From NCBI GenBank assembly GCA_937146765.1, contig CAKZRP010000065.1:124001-188000 (forward strand): 64,000 bases of DNA, written 5' to 3'. Positions 51,020 through 60,349 of the stretch are shown here, in pieces; position 1 is the stretch's first letter, and each line of letters begins with the position of its first letter. Below the pieces are notes generated by a model, which saw only the letters and a program-made list of their open reading frames with translations, was not told the origin of the DNA and did not search any database. The translations under genes were made by a program, and so were the position numbers. The stretch comes from an uncultured Paracoccaceae bacterium (lineage in GTDB: Bacteria > Pseudomonadota > Alphaproteobacteria > Rhodobacterales > Rhodobacteraceae).

Positions 51020-52009
51020 ATGGAAACACCCATTCGTTGGGGCATCCTCGGGGCTGCCAAATTCGCGCGCGAACACATGGGGCCGGCCATCCATGCCGCG
51101 CGCGGGGCCGAACTGGCGGCGCTGGCCACCTCGAGCGCGGAGAAGGCGGCGTCCTTTCAGGCCTTTGCGCCTGGGCTGCGGGTGCATGACAGCTACGAGG
51201 CGCTGCTGGCGGATCCGTCGATCGAGGTGGTCTATATCCCGCTGCCCAACCATCTGCATGTGGAATGGGCGCTGAAGGCGATGGCGGCAGGCAAGCATGT
51301 GCTGGTGGAGAAGCCCGCTACCCTCAGGGAGGCGGAGTTCGACCAGCTGATCGCCAGGCGCGACGAGACCGGCCTGCTGGCGGCCGAGGCCTATATGATC
51401 GTGCAGCACCCGCAATGGCAGCGCGCCCGCGAGCTGGTGCAGGACGGCGCCCTAGGCGAGGTGAAACATGTCTCCGGCAAGTTCTCCTTTGATAACCACG
51501 CGGATACCGGCAATATCCGCAACCGCCCCGAGACCGGCGGCGGCGCGCTGCGCGACATCGGCGTCTATGTGATCGGCTCCACCCGCTTTGTGATGGGGGC
51601 CGAGCCCGAGGAGGTGGACGCGCAGATCCTCTGGGAAAACGGCGTTGACGTGCTGACCAATATCCAGGCGCGCTTTCCGGGCTTCTTCTATACTGCCTAT
51701 GTCAGCACCCGCTTGCAGCCTTATCAGGAGATGGTGTTCCACGGTGACAAGGGCGTCCTGCGCCTGACCGCGCCCTTCAACCCACGGGTCTTTGGCGAGG
51801 CGCGGCTGGAGCTGCATCAATCCTCCCACGCGGGCGGGGCCGGGCAGGTGATCGAGGAACGCTTTCCGGTGGCCGATCATTACAAGCTGCAGGTAGAGGC
51901 CTTTGGCCGTTCGATCCGCGAGGGTGTGCCCTATGCCTGCCCGCTGGAATTCTCGCGCGGCACACAAGCGATGATGGACCGGATCTTCGCCATAGCGCCG
52001 GAGGTCTGA
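51020..52009 (+). CDS. Gfo/Idh/MocA family oxidoreductase
   Basis: A 329-residue NAD(P)-dependent sugar or polyol dehydrogenase family member. The Rossmann segment is WGILGAAKFAREHMGPAIHA (residues 7-26), the EKP motif is in LVEKPATLREAEF (near 95), and the substrate domain contains GGALRDIGVYVIGSTRFVMG near 173. GGGAGAAAG precedes the start. It diverges from the dipeptidase. The substrate is not evident from the neighbours. Confidence 0.92.
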   Translation: METPIRWGILGAAKFAREHMGPAIHAARGAELAALATSSAEKAASFQAFAPGLRVHDSYEALLADPSIEVVYIPLPNHLHVEWALKAMAAGKHVLVEKPATLREAEFDQLIARRDETGLLAAEAYMIVQHPQWQRARELVQDGALGEVKHVSGKFSFDNHADTGNIRNRPETGGGALRDIGVYVIGSTRFVMGAEPEEVDAQILWENGVDVLTNIQARFPGFFYTAYVSTRLQPYQEMVFHGDKGVLRLTAPFNPRVFGEARLELHQSSHAGGAGQVIEERFPVADHYKLQVEAFGRSIREGVPYACPLEFSRGTQAMMDRIFAIAPEV

Positions 52010-52172
52010 GGGAGGCTCCCGCCCCCCGGCGAGGGCGCAGCCGGCGCAATATCTCAACCTGCCGACGGCGCGGTCGTCGTGGGCTGGGCTGCGGTTGCGC
52101 GGCCTGATCTTGCACCGAGCCCCAGCTTGGGACTAGCATGACCTTCCAATCAAAGTCTGACAGGAGCGGAGC

Positions 52173-52442
52173 ATGGCAGGCGGCTGGGCAAAGGACGGCG
52201 CGGTGAGCGAGCAGATCGAGGCCTCGATCTCGGACGAGCTGGCGCGGATGAAAGCCCGCCGCGCGCCGGTGGGCGAGAGCCTCAGTCATTGCGCCGATTG
52301 CGACGAGAAAATCCCCGAGGCGCGACGTCTGGCGATCCCTGGGGTCAAGCTCTGCATCGACTGCCAGCAGGAACGCGACGCGGCGCTGCACCAGAGGGGC
52401 GGTATCAACCGGCGTGGCAGCAAGGACAGTCAGCTGAAGTAA
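52173..52442 (+). CDS. DksA/TraR-type C4 zinc-finger protein
   Basis: An 89-residue protein carrying the C-terminal zinc finger of the DksA/TraR family: HCADCDEKIPEARRLAIPGV followed by LCIDCQQERDAAL (C-x2-C ... C-x2-C, about residues 40-67). It lacks the long coiled coil of true DksA, so an RNA polymerase secondary-channel role is uncertain. The C-terminus is basic (GGINRRGSKDSQLK). GGAGCGGAGC precedes the start. Confidence 0.88.
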   Translation: MAGGWAKDGAVSEQIEASISDELARMKARRAPVGESLSHCADCDEKIPEARRLAIPGVKLCIDCQQERDAALHQRGGINRRGSKDSQLK

Positions 52443-52497
52443 TCGCCTTGAGCCGGGAGGCGGGGGCTGCGCGCGAGGTCAAGGCGGGGCGCGCATC

Positions 52498-52992
52498 TCA
52501 GTGCTTGGTGCGGAGCGGTATCCGCATCACATGTTGCGGCCCGGCCAGCCCGCCCTCATGGATCTCGCCGGTGTCGCGGAAGCCGCATTTGAGATAGGCG
52601 CGCACCGCCACCTGGTTGCGGATGTTCACGGTCAGCACCAGTGCCTCGGCCTGCGGATAGCGCCGGGCCAGATAGCCGGGCAGGGCCATCAGGGCACCGC
52701 TGCCGATGCCGCCGCCCTGGTGACGGTGATCCACCATGAAAGCGCGCAGCCCGAGATCTCCGGGGCGGGCAAAGCCTTGGGTGCGCGGATACTTGAGGTC
52801 GATCTTGAAGAAGCCGACACATCCCGCCCCGTTGCGGATGGCATAGAAATCCAGCTCCTCCTCCTCGGAGCGAAAGGCCATGTCCACGGTGCCGCAATAG
52901 ACCACCTGTTCTGGCGCCACTTCGATATGGCGCACCAGGGCGTGGTTCCCTGCGCTGAGGGGGAGAAAGTCGATATGCCGGTGTTTTGTCAT
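52498..52992 (-). CDS. GNAT family N-acetyltransferase
   Basis: A 164-residue acetyltransferase. The acetyl-CoA binding loop is DHRHQGGGIGSGALMAL (about residues 87-103, Q-x-x-G-x-G/A type), and the C-terminal LTVNIRNQVAVRAYLKCGFR is characteristic. The start at 52992 (MTKHRHIDF) is chosen over a GTG six codons earlier. It stands alone, convergent with the zinc-finger gene and downstream of pepF on the same strand. The substrate is unknown. Confidence 0.88.
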   Translation of the reverse strand: MTKHRHIDFLPLSAGNHALVRHIEVAPEQVVYCGTVDMAFRSEEEELDFYAIRNGAGCVGFFKIDLKYPRTQGFARPGDLGLRAFMVDHRHQGGGIGSGALMALPGYLARRYPQAEALVLTVNIRNQVAVRAYLKCGFRDTGEIHEGGLAGPQHVMRIPLRTKH

Positions 52993-53009
52993 TGAACCGT
53001 CAGTAAGCA

Positions 53010-53043
53010 CAAAAAAGGCGCGCCGTCACGATGCGGCGCGCCT
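53010..53043 (-). terminator. intrinsic terminator after pepF
   Basis: On the minus strand AGGCGCGCCG/CGGCGCGCCT is a perfect 10-bp stem followed by TTTTTTG, 75 nt beyond the pepF stop and just before the acetyltransferase gene. Confidence 0.8.
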
Positions 53044-53117
53044 GCGATAGGTGTCTGAGTGGCTTCAATTTTCCGTTTTGTGAAAACGTGCCGTTCCGTG
53101 GCGCGATCCCGTTGGGG

Positions 53118-54938
53118 TCAGGCCTCCATCGCCTCCAGCTCGTCGATCAGCCCGGAGATCATCGCCAGACCCTTGTCCCAGAACTTCGGGTCGGAGGCAT
53201 CCAGACCGAAGGGCGCCAGCAGCTCCTTGTGGTGCTTGGAGCCACCTGCTTTCAGCATGTCGAAGTATTTGTCCTCGAACCCCTCCGCGCCCTCGGCATA
53301 GACCGAATAGAGCGCGTTCACGAGCCCGTCGCCAAAGGCATAGGCATAGACGTAGAAGGGCGAATGCACGAAATGGGGGATATAGGCCCAGAAGGTCTCG
53401 TATCCTTCCATGAAGTCAAAGGCATCGCCGAGGCTTTCGGCCTGTACGCTCATCCACAGAAGGTTGATGTCCTCGGGCGTGAGTTCCCCTTCGGCGCGGG
53501 CGGCGTGCAGTTTGCATTCAAAGTCATAAAAGGCGATCTGACGGACCACCGTGTTGATCATATCCTCGACCTTGCCGGCGAGGAGCACCTTGCGCTCTTC
53601 CTGGGTCTTGGCCTTTTCCAACATCTTGCGGAAGGTGAGCATCTCGCCAAACACAGACGCGGTTTCCGCCAGGGTGAGCGGGGTCGAGGAGAGCATCTCG
53701 CCCTGTTCCGCGGCCAGGACCTGGTGGACACCGTGGCCGAGTTCATGCGCCAGCGTCATCACATCGCGCGGTTTGCCGAGGTAGTTCAGCATCACATAGG
53801 GGTGCACATCGGTGACGGTGGGGTGCGCAAAGGCCCCCGGCGCCTTGCCGTGTTTCACGCCCGCGTCGATCCAGCCCTTGTCAAAGAAGGGCTGTGCGAT
53901 CTCGCCCATGCGCGGATCAAAGGCCTCGTAGGCCTCCATCACCGTGGCGCGGGCCTCGTCCCAGCCCACCACGCGGGTGGTCTCCATCGGGAGGGGCGCG
54001 TTGCGGTCCCAGACCTGCATCCGGTCAAGGCCGAGCCATTTGCGCTTCAGCTCGTAGTAGCGGTGCGAGAGTTTCGGGTAGGCGGCAACCACCGCTTCGC
54101 GCAGGGCCTCGACCACCTCGGGCTCCACATGGTTCGACAGGTGGCGGCCCATCTGAGGGGAAGGCATGCCGCGCCAGCGGTCGACGATCTCTTTTTCCTT
54201 GGCTTGGGTGTTGTGGACGCGGGCAAAGATCTTGATGTTCTCTTCAAAGACGCGCGCCAGCTCGCGGGCGGCGGCCTCGCGTTTGGAGCGGTCCTGTTCG
54301 GTCAGGTGGTTGAGGGTCGCCTCGATGCCCAGTTCCTCGCCGTCGATCTCAAAGGTGAGGCCCGCGATGGTCTCGTCAAAGAGCTTCTCCCAGGCGTCGC
54401 CGACGATGCCGAGGTCGTGCAGGAACTTCTCCAGCTCGTCCGAGAGCTGATAGGGCTTCATCGCGCGGATGCGGTCGAAGATGGGCTGGTAGCGGGCGAG
54501 GTCGGCATTGGCGGCAAACAGCGCCTCAAGGTGACCATCGTCGAGCCGGTTGATTTCCAGCGTGAAGAAGACCAGCGGCGTGGTGAAGACGGTGATCTTC
54601 TCCTGCATGTCGGAGAGGAACTTGGCGCGGGAGGCATCGGTGGTCAGCTGGTAATAGCGCAGGCCCGCATAGGACATGATGCGGCCGGCGATATTGTTGA
54701 TCTTCTCGTTGCGGTGCACGCAGGTCAGAAGGCCCGCAGCGTCAAGCTCGGCGAGCTTGCCTTCGTAATCACCGGCAAAAGCGGCGCATTCCCCCGCCAG
54801 CCAATCGAGGTCGCGGCTGAGTTCCGGCGCCTCGTCGCTGCTGTAGAGGTCGGAGAGATCCCAGTCCGGCAGCTTGCCAAGGCCCTCGGAGCCGGATGAG
54901 GCATTGGCGTCATAAACGGGGAAGGGCAGGTGAAACAT
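53118..54938 (-). CDS. pepF: M3 family oligoendopeptidase (PepF type)
   Basis: A cytoplasmic zinc endopeptidase for oligopeptides. 606 residues, the usual length for PepF/M3B. The zinc motif HELGHG lies in MTLAHELGHGVHQVLAAEQG (near residue 392), and the third ligand Glu is in TPLTLAETASVFGEML. FVHSPFYVYAYAFGDGLVNA is the C-terminal landmark. The ATG at 54938 has GGAGG 7 nt before it; the frame extends 17 codons upstream without support. A dispersed repeat lies upstream. Confidence 0.94.
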   Translation of the reverse strand: MFHLPFPVYDANASSGSEGLGKLPDWDLSDLYSSDEAPELSRDLDWLAGECAAFAGDYEGKLAELDAAGLLTCVHRNEKINNIAGRIMSYAGLRYYQLTTDASRAKFLSDMQEKITVFTTPLVFFTLEINRLDDGHLEALFAANADLARYQPIFDRIRAMKPYQLSDELEKFLHDLGIVGDAWEKLFDETIAGLTFEIDGEELGIEATLNHLTEQDRSKREAAARELARVFEENIKIFARVHNTQAKEKEIVDRWRGMPSPQMGRHLSNHVEPEVVEALREAVVAAYPKLSHRYYELKRKWLGLDRMQVWDRNAPLPMETTRVVGWDEARATVMEAYEAFDPRMGEIAQPFFDKGWIDAGVKHGKAPGAFAHPTVTDVHPYVMLNYLGKPRDVMTLAHELGHGVHQVLAAEQGEMLSSTPLTLAETASVFGEMLTFRKMLEKAKTQEERKVLLAGKVEDMINTVVRQIAFYDFECKLHAARAEGELTPEDINLLWMSVQAESLGDAFDFMEGYETFWAYIPHFVHSPFYVYAYAFGDGLVNALYSVYAEGAEGFEDKYFDMLKAGGSKHHKELLAPFGLDASDPKFWDKGLAMISGLIDELEAMEA

Positions 54939-55082
54939 GGGGCCTCCATCGGGTGGTTTTGCTCTGCTCGGATGGCCGGGTTGCGGCATGCGCTCTGCCT
55001 TGACGGGAGAAGCCTTGCCTGCGGCACGGGGCCATCGGGTTCTCCAAACACTTAGGCTGCGCCTTGGCGCTGCACAAGCGCG
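54939..55082. other. promoter region of pepF
   Basis: 144 nt between pepF and the dispersed repeat; together with the repeat this makes a gap of about 310 nt without a gene. Apart from the GGAGG ribosome site no element is recognised. Confidence 0.4.
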
Positions 55083-55214
55083 GAGAGGGGTTTCGCTTCG
55101 GGCAAGGCCCGAAGCGACCCGCGCCGGGCGCGCCCCGCAGGGGCGCGCCCGGCGCCCGGCCCAACGCCTTGATGGGGCCTTTTAAGGCCACAAAAGGGGG
55201 CGGGAGAGCCCCCG
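55083..55214. repeat. dispersed multi-hairpin repeat, copy B
   Basis: About 132 nt, nearly identical to copy A at 46490-46617: GCTTCGGGC/GCCCGAAGC, then GCCGGGCGCGCCCC/GGGGCGCGCCCGGC, CGGCCCAACGCCTTGATGGG, then the palindrome GGCCTTTTAAGGCC where copy A has TCCCGAAGGGGC, and finally GGGGGC...GCCCCC. Frames are not conserved between the copies, so it is not coding. Confidence 0.85.
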
Positions 55215-55249
55215 TCCTTGCTGGGTGTCTCGGGTGCGGGAGGGGCGAC

Positions 55250-56212
55250 TCAGGTGGTGGCGGCGAAATGCGCCAGCATCTGCTCAATCACGCGGGCGCG
55301 GGTGGCGGGGCGTTCCATCAGGATTTCGTGCTGCGCCTCCGGCACCATCTCCAGACGCCCGCGCGGCCAGCGCGACATGCGGGCGTGAATGGCGCCGGTC
55401 TCCACGATCTGTTCACTCTCGCCGAGGAAGGTGAGGCAGGGCAGATCCGGCGAGGGGGCAAGCGCCAGGCTTGCGCATTCCACCATCGCCGAGCCAAGCC
55501 ACTGGATCGTTGGACCGCCCAGAACCAGATCGGGCACCGCCTGCATCTGCCGCTGGAGAAAGGCGTACATCCCGGGGTCATTGGTCAGCGTATTACCTTC
55601 AAAGGGCGAGACCTGCACGTATTGCTCGATGGTGGTGGTGGGCACCAGCCGCTCGCTCAGCCCCATGTGGCTGCCAAAGCGCGACAGCACATGCGCCAGC
55701 GGGCGCAGCGCAAAGGGGATGCGGATGCCCCACATCGGCGCGGTGAACACGGCCGTGGCCACCGGCAGCCCGTTCATCAGCGCCCGCAGGCCGATGGCGC
55801 CGCCCATGGAATGGCCGATCAGATGCCAGGGGCGCGGCAGGTCCAGCGCCTCGGCATGGGCCAGAACCGTTGCCACATCGCGTTGAAACTCGTCGAAATG
55901 GCCCACATGGCCGAGGCGGCGATCGGACAGCGCCCGGTCGGCCAGTCCCTGGCCACGCCAATCGACTGCCAGAACCGCATAGCCGCGCTGGGTCAAGTCA
56001 CCAGCGAGAGGGCCGTATTTCTCGACATATTCAGTGCGCCCGGGAAACAGCAGCACGGTGCCGAGCGCCGCGCCTTCGGGCCGCCAATAGCCCGCGCGGA
56101 TGCGCAGGCCATCGCTGGTCGTCAGCCAATGCGCCGCGCCGCCCTCGGGCCCTTCCGCGATCTCGGCGTGGTAGGGGGCGGGCGTGGCTGCGGGCATAGG
56201 CTGGTCTTTCAT
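55250..56212 (-). CDS. alpha/beta hydrolase (lysophospholipase / monoacylglycerol lipase type)
   Basis: A 320-residue serine hydrolase. The nucleophile elbow is LIGHSMGGAIGLRALMNGLP (Ser near residue 134), and VLAVDWRGQGLADR near 82 is the lysophospholipase-type motif. The acid and histidine lie in LTFLGESEQIVETGAI and PEAQHEILMERPATR, so the triad looks complete. It is downstream of the SCP2 gene on the same strand with 16 nt between, so it is probably co-transcribed and may act on lipids. Confidence 0.9.
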   Translation of the reverse strand: MKDQPMPAATPAPYHAEIAEGPEGGAAHWLTTSDGLRIRAGYWRPEGAALGTVLLFPGRTEYVEKYGPLAGDLTQRGYAVLAVDWRGQGLADRALSDRRLGHVGHFDEFQRDVATVLAHAEALDLPRPWHLIGHSMGGAIGLRALMNGLPVATAVFTAPMWGIRIPFALRPLAHVLSRFGSHMGLSERLVPTTTIEQYVQVSPFEGNTLTNDPGMYAFLQRQMQAVPDLVLGGPTIQWLGSAMVECASLALAPSPDLPCLTFLGESEQIVETGAIHARMSRWPRGRLEMVPEAQHEILMERPATRARVIEQMLAHFAATT

Positions 56213-56228
56213 CTTAAGGTAAGGGCGC

Positions 56229-56516
56229 TCAGGACAGGACCTGTGCCAGCTTCATCGCAACGCCCATATCGCCATCGATGGTCAGCTTGCCGCCCATGAA
56301 GGCGGCGGTCGGGTTCAGCTCGCCGGAGAGGATCTCCTGGAAAGTCTCCGCATCGGCGGTCATGGTCACATCCGCCTCGTCATCACCCACGCGGGCGCCA
56401 TTGGCGTCGAGGATGATCGCACCGAGGCCGGTGATCTCGAATTTTGCAGAGGCGTCAAAGCCGCCGTCCATCTTCTCGTTCAGGGCCGCTGCCGCCTGCT
56501 CCAGAGTGTCGCTCAT
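56229..56516 (-). CDS. SCP2 sterol-binding domain protein
   Basis: A 95-residue single SCP2 domain, a hydrophobic-cavity lipid carrier fold. The sequence shows LEQAAAALNEKMDGGFDASA, then VTMTADAETFQEILSGELNP and AAFMGGKLTIDGDMGVAMKL, which is the SCP2 consensus. The start at 56516 (MSDTLEQ) fits the family; the frame continues upstream without homology. It is upstream of the alpha/beta hydrolase and could present lipid substrates to it (inference). Confidence 0.92.
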   Translation of the reverse strand: MSDTLEQAAAALNEKMDGGFDASAKFEITGLGAIILDANGARVGDDEADVTMTADAETFQEILSGELNPTAAFMGGKLTIDGDMGVAMKLAQVLS

Positions 56517-56616
56517 GTCATTTGTCCTACGTGGGGTTTCATGCGTCTTGCACAAAAGTGTGAAGCTCTTGCCTCGGGTACTGGATTCTGCACCCTTTGC
56601 CGTTACCTTTTCCCTT

Positions 56617-57246
56617 ATGAGCAGTCTCGGTCCGAATCTCAAAGCTATCGTGGCGGCAATCGCGCTGTCTGTCACGTCATGGCTCTACAGCACCAGTGCG
56701 GTGCGGGCGCAGGTCCTGGATCAGGTCCAGGCGCCGGAACAGGGCCAGGTGGCGCCGGTCAATCTCTCCAGCCTGACCGAGGCGGAACTGCTGGACCGCC
56801 TCGAGGCCTCCGACCCCACCGATGCGATGGCGCTGGACCGCGAGTTGCAGGCGCTCTGGAGCAAGAGCGGCTCGCCCGCGATGGACCTGCTGCTGCGGCG
56901 GGGGCGGGAAGCGATGGAGCGGGGCGACTGGCAGCTGGCCATCGAACATCTCAGCGCGCTGACCGATCATGCGCCGGAGTTCGCCGAAGGCTGGTCTGAG
57001 CGGGCGCGCGCCTTTTTCCATGCCGATCTCTTCGGCCCGGCAGTGGCGGATCTGGAGCAGGCACTGGCGCTCAATCCCAATGACTACAACGCCATCTTTG
57101 CGCTTGGCCAGGTCTTCGAGTATTTTGGCGACCCGATCCGCGCCCATGCCGCCTATGAGCGCGCAAAGGCTATACATCCCCATCACGAGGAAGTAACCAA
57201 GGCGCTGGACCGGCTGTCCGTGGATGTGGACGGGCAGAGCCTCTGA
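56617..57246 (+). CDS. secreted tetratricopeptide-repeat protein
   Basis: A 209-residue protein. The signal peptide spans about residues 1-31 (LKAIVAAIALSVTSWLYSTS, cleavage near VRA). It then has a Gln-rich linker and about three TPR units: DLLLRRGREAMERGDWQLAI, then EGWSERARAFFHADLFGPAV and AIFALGQVFEYFGDPIRAHA. TPRs mediate protein contacts, probably in the periplasm. The ATG at 56617 is set by the signal peptide. It diverges from the SCP2 gene and precedes the helicase by 87 nt. Confidence 0.85.
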   Translation: MSSLGPNLKAIVAAIALSVTSWLYSTSAVRAQVLDQVQAPEQGQVAPVNLSSLTEAELLDRLEASDPTDAMALDRELQALWSKSGSPAMDLLLRRGREAMERGDWQLAIEHLSALTDHAPEFAEGWSERARAFFHADLFGPAVADLEQALALNPNDYNAIFALGQVFEYFGDPIRAHAAYERAKAIHPHHEEVTKALDRLSVDVDGQSL

Positions 57247-57333
57247 CACCGCGACACATCAGGGTGCAGGCCGACGGATTTGAATCCCTGCACCGGGTAC
57301 GCCCGGGTCGCGGGGCGCGTGGAGATTGATGCA

Positions 57334-60300
57334 ATGACCCCTGCATCCCGGGTTGTGGCCGTGCTCGGCCCGACCAATACAGGCAAGACCCACTACGCCA
57401 TCGACCGCATGCTTGGATATCGCACCGGGATCATGGGTTTCCCGCTGCGTCTTCTGGCGCGCGAGGTCTATGACAAGATCGTCAAGGCGCGTGGCCCCTC
57501 GGTGGTGGCGCTGGTCACCGGCGAGGAACGGATCGTGCCGCCTCGGGCGCAGTATTGGATCTGCACCGTCGAGGCGATGCCCGAGGGCATGGGCTGCGAT
57601 TTCCTGGCGGTGGACGAGGTCCAGCTCTGCGCCGACCCGGAGCGTGGCCATGTCTTCACCGACCGGCTGCTTCGGGCGCGCGGCACCCGCGAGACGCTGT
57701 TTCTGGGCGCCGACACCATGCGCGGGCCGATTGCGGCGCTGGTGCCGGGGGTGGAATTCGTCCGCCGAGAGCGGCTGTCGGAGCTGGTCTATGCCGGCTC
57801 CAAGAAGATCAGCCGGATGCCGCCGCGCACCGCCATCGTCGGCTTCTCGGTCGAAAGCGTCTATGCGATTGCCGAGCTGATCCGCCGCCAGAAGGGCGGG
57901 GCGGCAGTGGTGATGGGGGCGCTCAGCCCGCGCACCCGCAATGCTCAGGTGGCGCTCTATCAGAACGGCGAGGTGGATTACCTCGTCGCGACCGATGCGA
58001 TCGGCATGGGGCTCAACCTCGATATCGACCATGTGGCCTTCTCCTCGACGGTGAAGTTCGACGGCCGCCGGATGCGACCGCTGGCGCCGAACGAACTGGC
58101 GCAGATCGCGGGGCGCGCGGGCCGGGGCATGAGCCATGGCTCTTTCGGGGTCACCGGCGATGCCCGGCCGCTCGACGAGGATGTGGCGGAGGCGATCATG
58201 GAGCATCGTTTCACGCCGTTGAAGAAACTCAACTGGCGCTCGGCGGAGTTGAAATTCGGCTCTGTCGAGGCGCTGATCGCCTCGCTCGAATCAAGCCCGA
58301 ACCATGAGGTGCTGACCAAGGCGCGCGAGGCCGACGATCTGATGGCGCTGAAGGTCCTGTCCCAGGATGCGACAATCCGCGCGCAGCTTGGGGATGCCGC
58401 CGCGGTGCGGCTGCTGTGGGACGTCTGCCGCATTCCCGACTTTCGTGGCATCAGCCATGCGGAGCATTCCTCTTTGCTTGCGGGGATATTCGGCTATCTT
58501 CAGGACGGGGGCGTGGTGCCGGATGACTGGTTTGCGCGTCAAATTCGACGCATTGACCGTACGGAAGGCGATATTGACACATTGTCGAAACGCTTGGCGT
58601 TTATTCGCACCTGGACCTATGTCGCGCAGCGAAACGGTTGGCTGCGTGACGAAAGTCATTGGCGGGAGGAGACCCGCACTGTAGAAGACAGACTGTCCGA
58701 CGCCCTGCATATGCGTCTGACGCAACGATTTGTGGACCGGCGCACGTCAGTTTTGTTGCGGCGGCTCAAACAGAAGGAGGCCCTTTTGGCCGAAGTAAAT
58801 GACCAGGGTGAAGTGACCGTCGAAGGCGAATTCGTCGGGAAACTCGAAGGCTTCCGGTTTTCGCCGGACAAATCCGCGCAGGGGGCAGAGGCGAAAGCGC
58901 TGAAATCCGCCTCTCTGCAGGCGCTGGCGCCGCATTACCATCTGCGCGCGGACCGGTTCTACAACGCACCCGATACCGAAATTGATTTCACCGATCAGGG
59001 CGGCCTGATGTGGGGCACCAGCGCCGTGGGCAAACTGGTTGCCGGTGCCGATGTGCTGACGCCGAAGATCGAGGTCTTTGTCGATGAGGCCGCGGGTCCC
59101 GATGTGGCCCAGAAGGTCGAGCGCCGCCTGCAGCATTTCATCTCGCGCAAGGTCCAGAGCCTGTTTGAGCCGCTGCTCAATCTGCAGAAGGACGAGGCGC
59201 TGACCGGGCTGGCCCGGGGCTTTGCCTTCCGCATGGCCGAAGGCCTCGGCATCCTGCCGCGCGCCGGGGTGATGCAGGAGGTGAAGGATCTGGATCAGGA
59301 CGCCCGTGGCGCGCTGCGCAAGCACGGCATCCGCTTTGGCCAGTTCACCGTTTTCATGCCGCTGCTGCTGAAGCCGGCGCCGACCCGTCTGCGTCTGCTC
59401 TTGTGGTCGCTGGCGAACGGGCTGCAGGAATTCCCCGAAGCGCCGCCGCCGGGTCTGGTGACCGTGCCGGCCATGCCGGATGCGCCCGAGGGCTATGATA
59501 CCATGGCGGGCTATCGCGCCGCCGGTCAGCGGATGATCCGCATCGACATGCTGGAACGTCTTGCCGACCTATTGCGCGCCGAGGACAGCCGCGGCGGCTT
59601 CGAGGCCAAGCCGGATATGCTGTCGATCACCGGCATGACGCTGGAGCAGTTCTCCGACCTGATGCAGGGTCTCGGCTATCGCGCCGAGAAGGGCGAACGC
59701 AGCAAGGTCAAGGCGGTGGATGCCGTTGTGACCGAAGGCGGCAGCCCGTCGGCGGATCTGCCGGTGATGGATGCCGCTGCGGTGGCCGAGACTACCCCGG
59801 CCGCTGCGCCGGTCGAAGGCGCGGAAGAGCCCGTCGTGGCGGATGTTCAGGTCGGCACCGAAGCCATCCTGGATGAGGGCCTGGCTCCGATCGCGTCCGA
59901 GGCGGCAGAGGCCGAGGCGCAAGATCCGGTGGCAGAGGTTGCCGAAGCCGAGATCGCAACCGGCACTGCGGCCGATGCGACGGTGGAGGAGGCTGAACTC
60001 GAGGTCTTCTACACCTTCACCTGGGGCCGAGCGGCCCGTCAGGGCGGCAATGCACGGGGTCCGCGTCGGGGTGAGAGCCGCGACGAGACCCGCGGCGAAG
60101 GTCGCGGCGAGGGGCGCGGTGCCCGATCCGAGGGTGGTCCGCGCGGTGGCAACAAGCCACGGGGTGGCAAGCCGCAGGGCAAGAAGGGCGGCCGCAACGA
60201 ACGCGGCAATGACCGCGGTGGCGACCGTCACCAGGACAAGGGCGCCAAGACCTATTCCGCCCGCCCGCCCAAGAAGGAAAAGCAGATCGACCCTGACAAC

Positions 60301-60342
60301 CCCTTCGCGGCAGCGCTGATGGGCCTCAAGCAGGGCGACTGA
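57334..60342 (+). CDS. Suv3-like superfamily II RNA helicase with RG-rich tail
   Basis: A 1002-residue putative RNA helicase related to mitochondrial Suv3. Walker A is GPTNTGKT (residues 12-19), motif II is VDEVQ (near 93-97), and motif VI is QIAGRAGRG (near 256). The segment to about residue 790 is the helicase-associated region. It ends in an Ala/Glu-rich stretch (810-890), then a disordered Arg/Gly-rich tail (about 895-975, for example RGEGRGEGRGARSEGGPRGG), which commonly binds RNA. ATG 57334 is used; a TTG start 18 codons earlier is possible. The S4-domain gene follows 7 nt later. Confidence 0.9.
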   Translation: MTPASRVVAVLGPTNTGKTHYAIDRMLGYRTGIMGFPLRLLAREVYDKIVKARGPSVVALVTGEERIVPPRAQYWICTVEAMPEGMGCDFLAVDEVQLCADPERGHVFTDRLLRARGTRETLFLGADTMRGPIAALVPGVEFVRRERLSELVYAGSKKISRMPPRTAIVGFSVESVYAIAELIRRQKGGAAVVMGALSPRTRNAQVALYQNGEVDYLVATDAIGMGLNLDIDHVAFSSTVKFDGRRMRPLAPNELAQIAGRAGRGMSHGSFGVTGDARPLDEDVAEAIMEHRFTPLKKLNWRSAELKFGSVEALIASLESSPNHEVLTKAREADDLMALKVLSQDATIRAQLGDAAAVRLLWDVCRIPDFRGISHAEHSSLLAGIFGYLQDGGVVPDDWFARQIRRIDRTEGDIDTLSKRLAFIRTWTYVAQRNGWLRDESHWREETRTVEDRLSDALHMRLTQRFVDRRTSVLLRRLKQKEALLAEVNDQGEVTVEGEFVGKLEGFRFSPDKSAQGAEAKALKSASLQALAPHYHLRADRFYNAPDTEIDFTDQGGLMWGTSAVGKLVAGADVLTPKIEVFVDEAAGPDVAQKVERRLQHFISRKVQSLFEPLLNLQKDEALTGLARGFAFRMAEGLGILPRAGVMQEVKDLDQDARGALRKHGIRFGQFTVFMPLLLKPAPTRLRLLLWSLANGLQEFPEAPPPGLVTVPAMPDAPEGYDTMAGYRAAGQRMIRIDMLERLADLLRAEDSRGGFEAKPDMLSITGMTLEQFSDLMQGLGYRAEKGERSKVKAVDAVVTEGGSPSADLPVMDAAAVAETTPAAAPVEGAEEPVVADVQVGTEAILDEGLAPIASEAAEAEAQDPVAEVAEAEIATGTAADATVEEAELEVFYTFTWGRAARQGGNARGPRRGESRDETRGEGRGEGRGARSEGGPRGGNKPRGGKPQGKKGGRNERGNDRGGDRHQDKGAKTYSARPPKKEKQIDPDNPFAAALMGLKQGD

Positions 60343-60349
60343 TGCAGGC

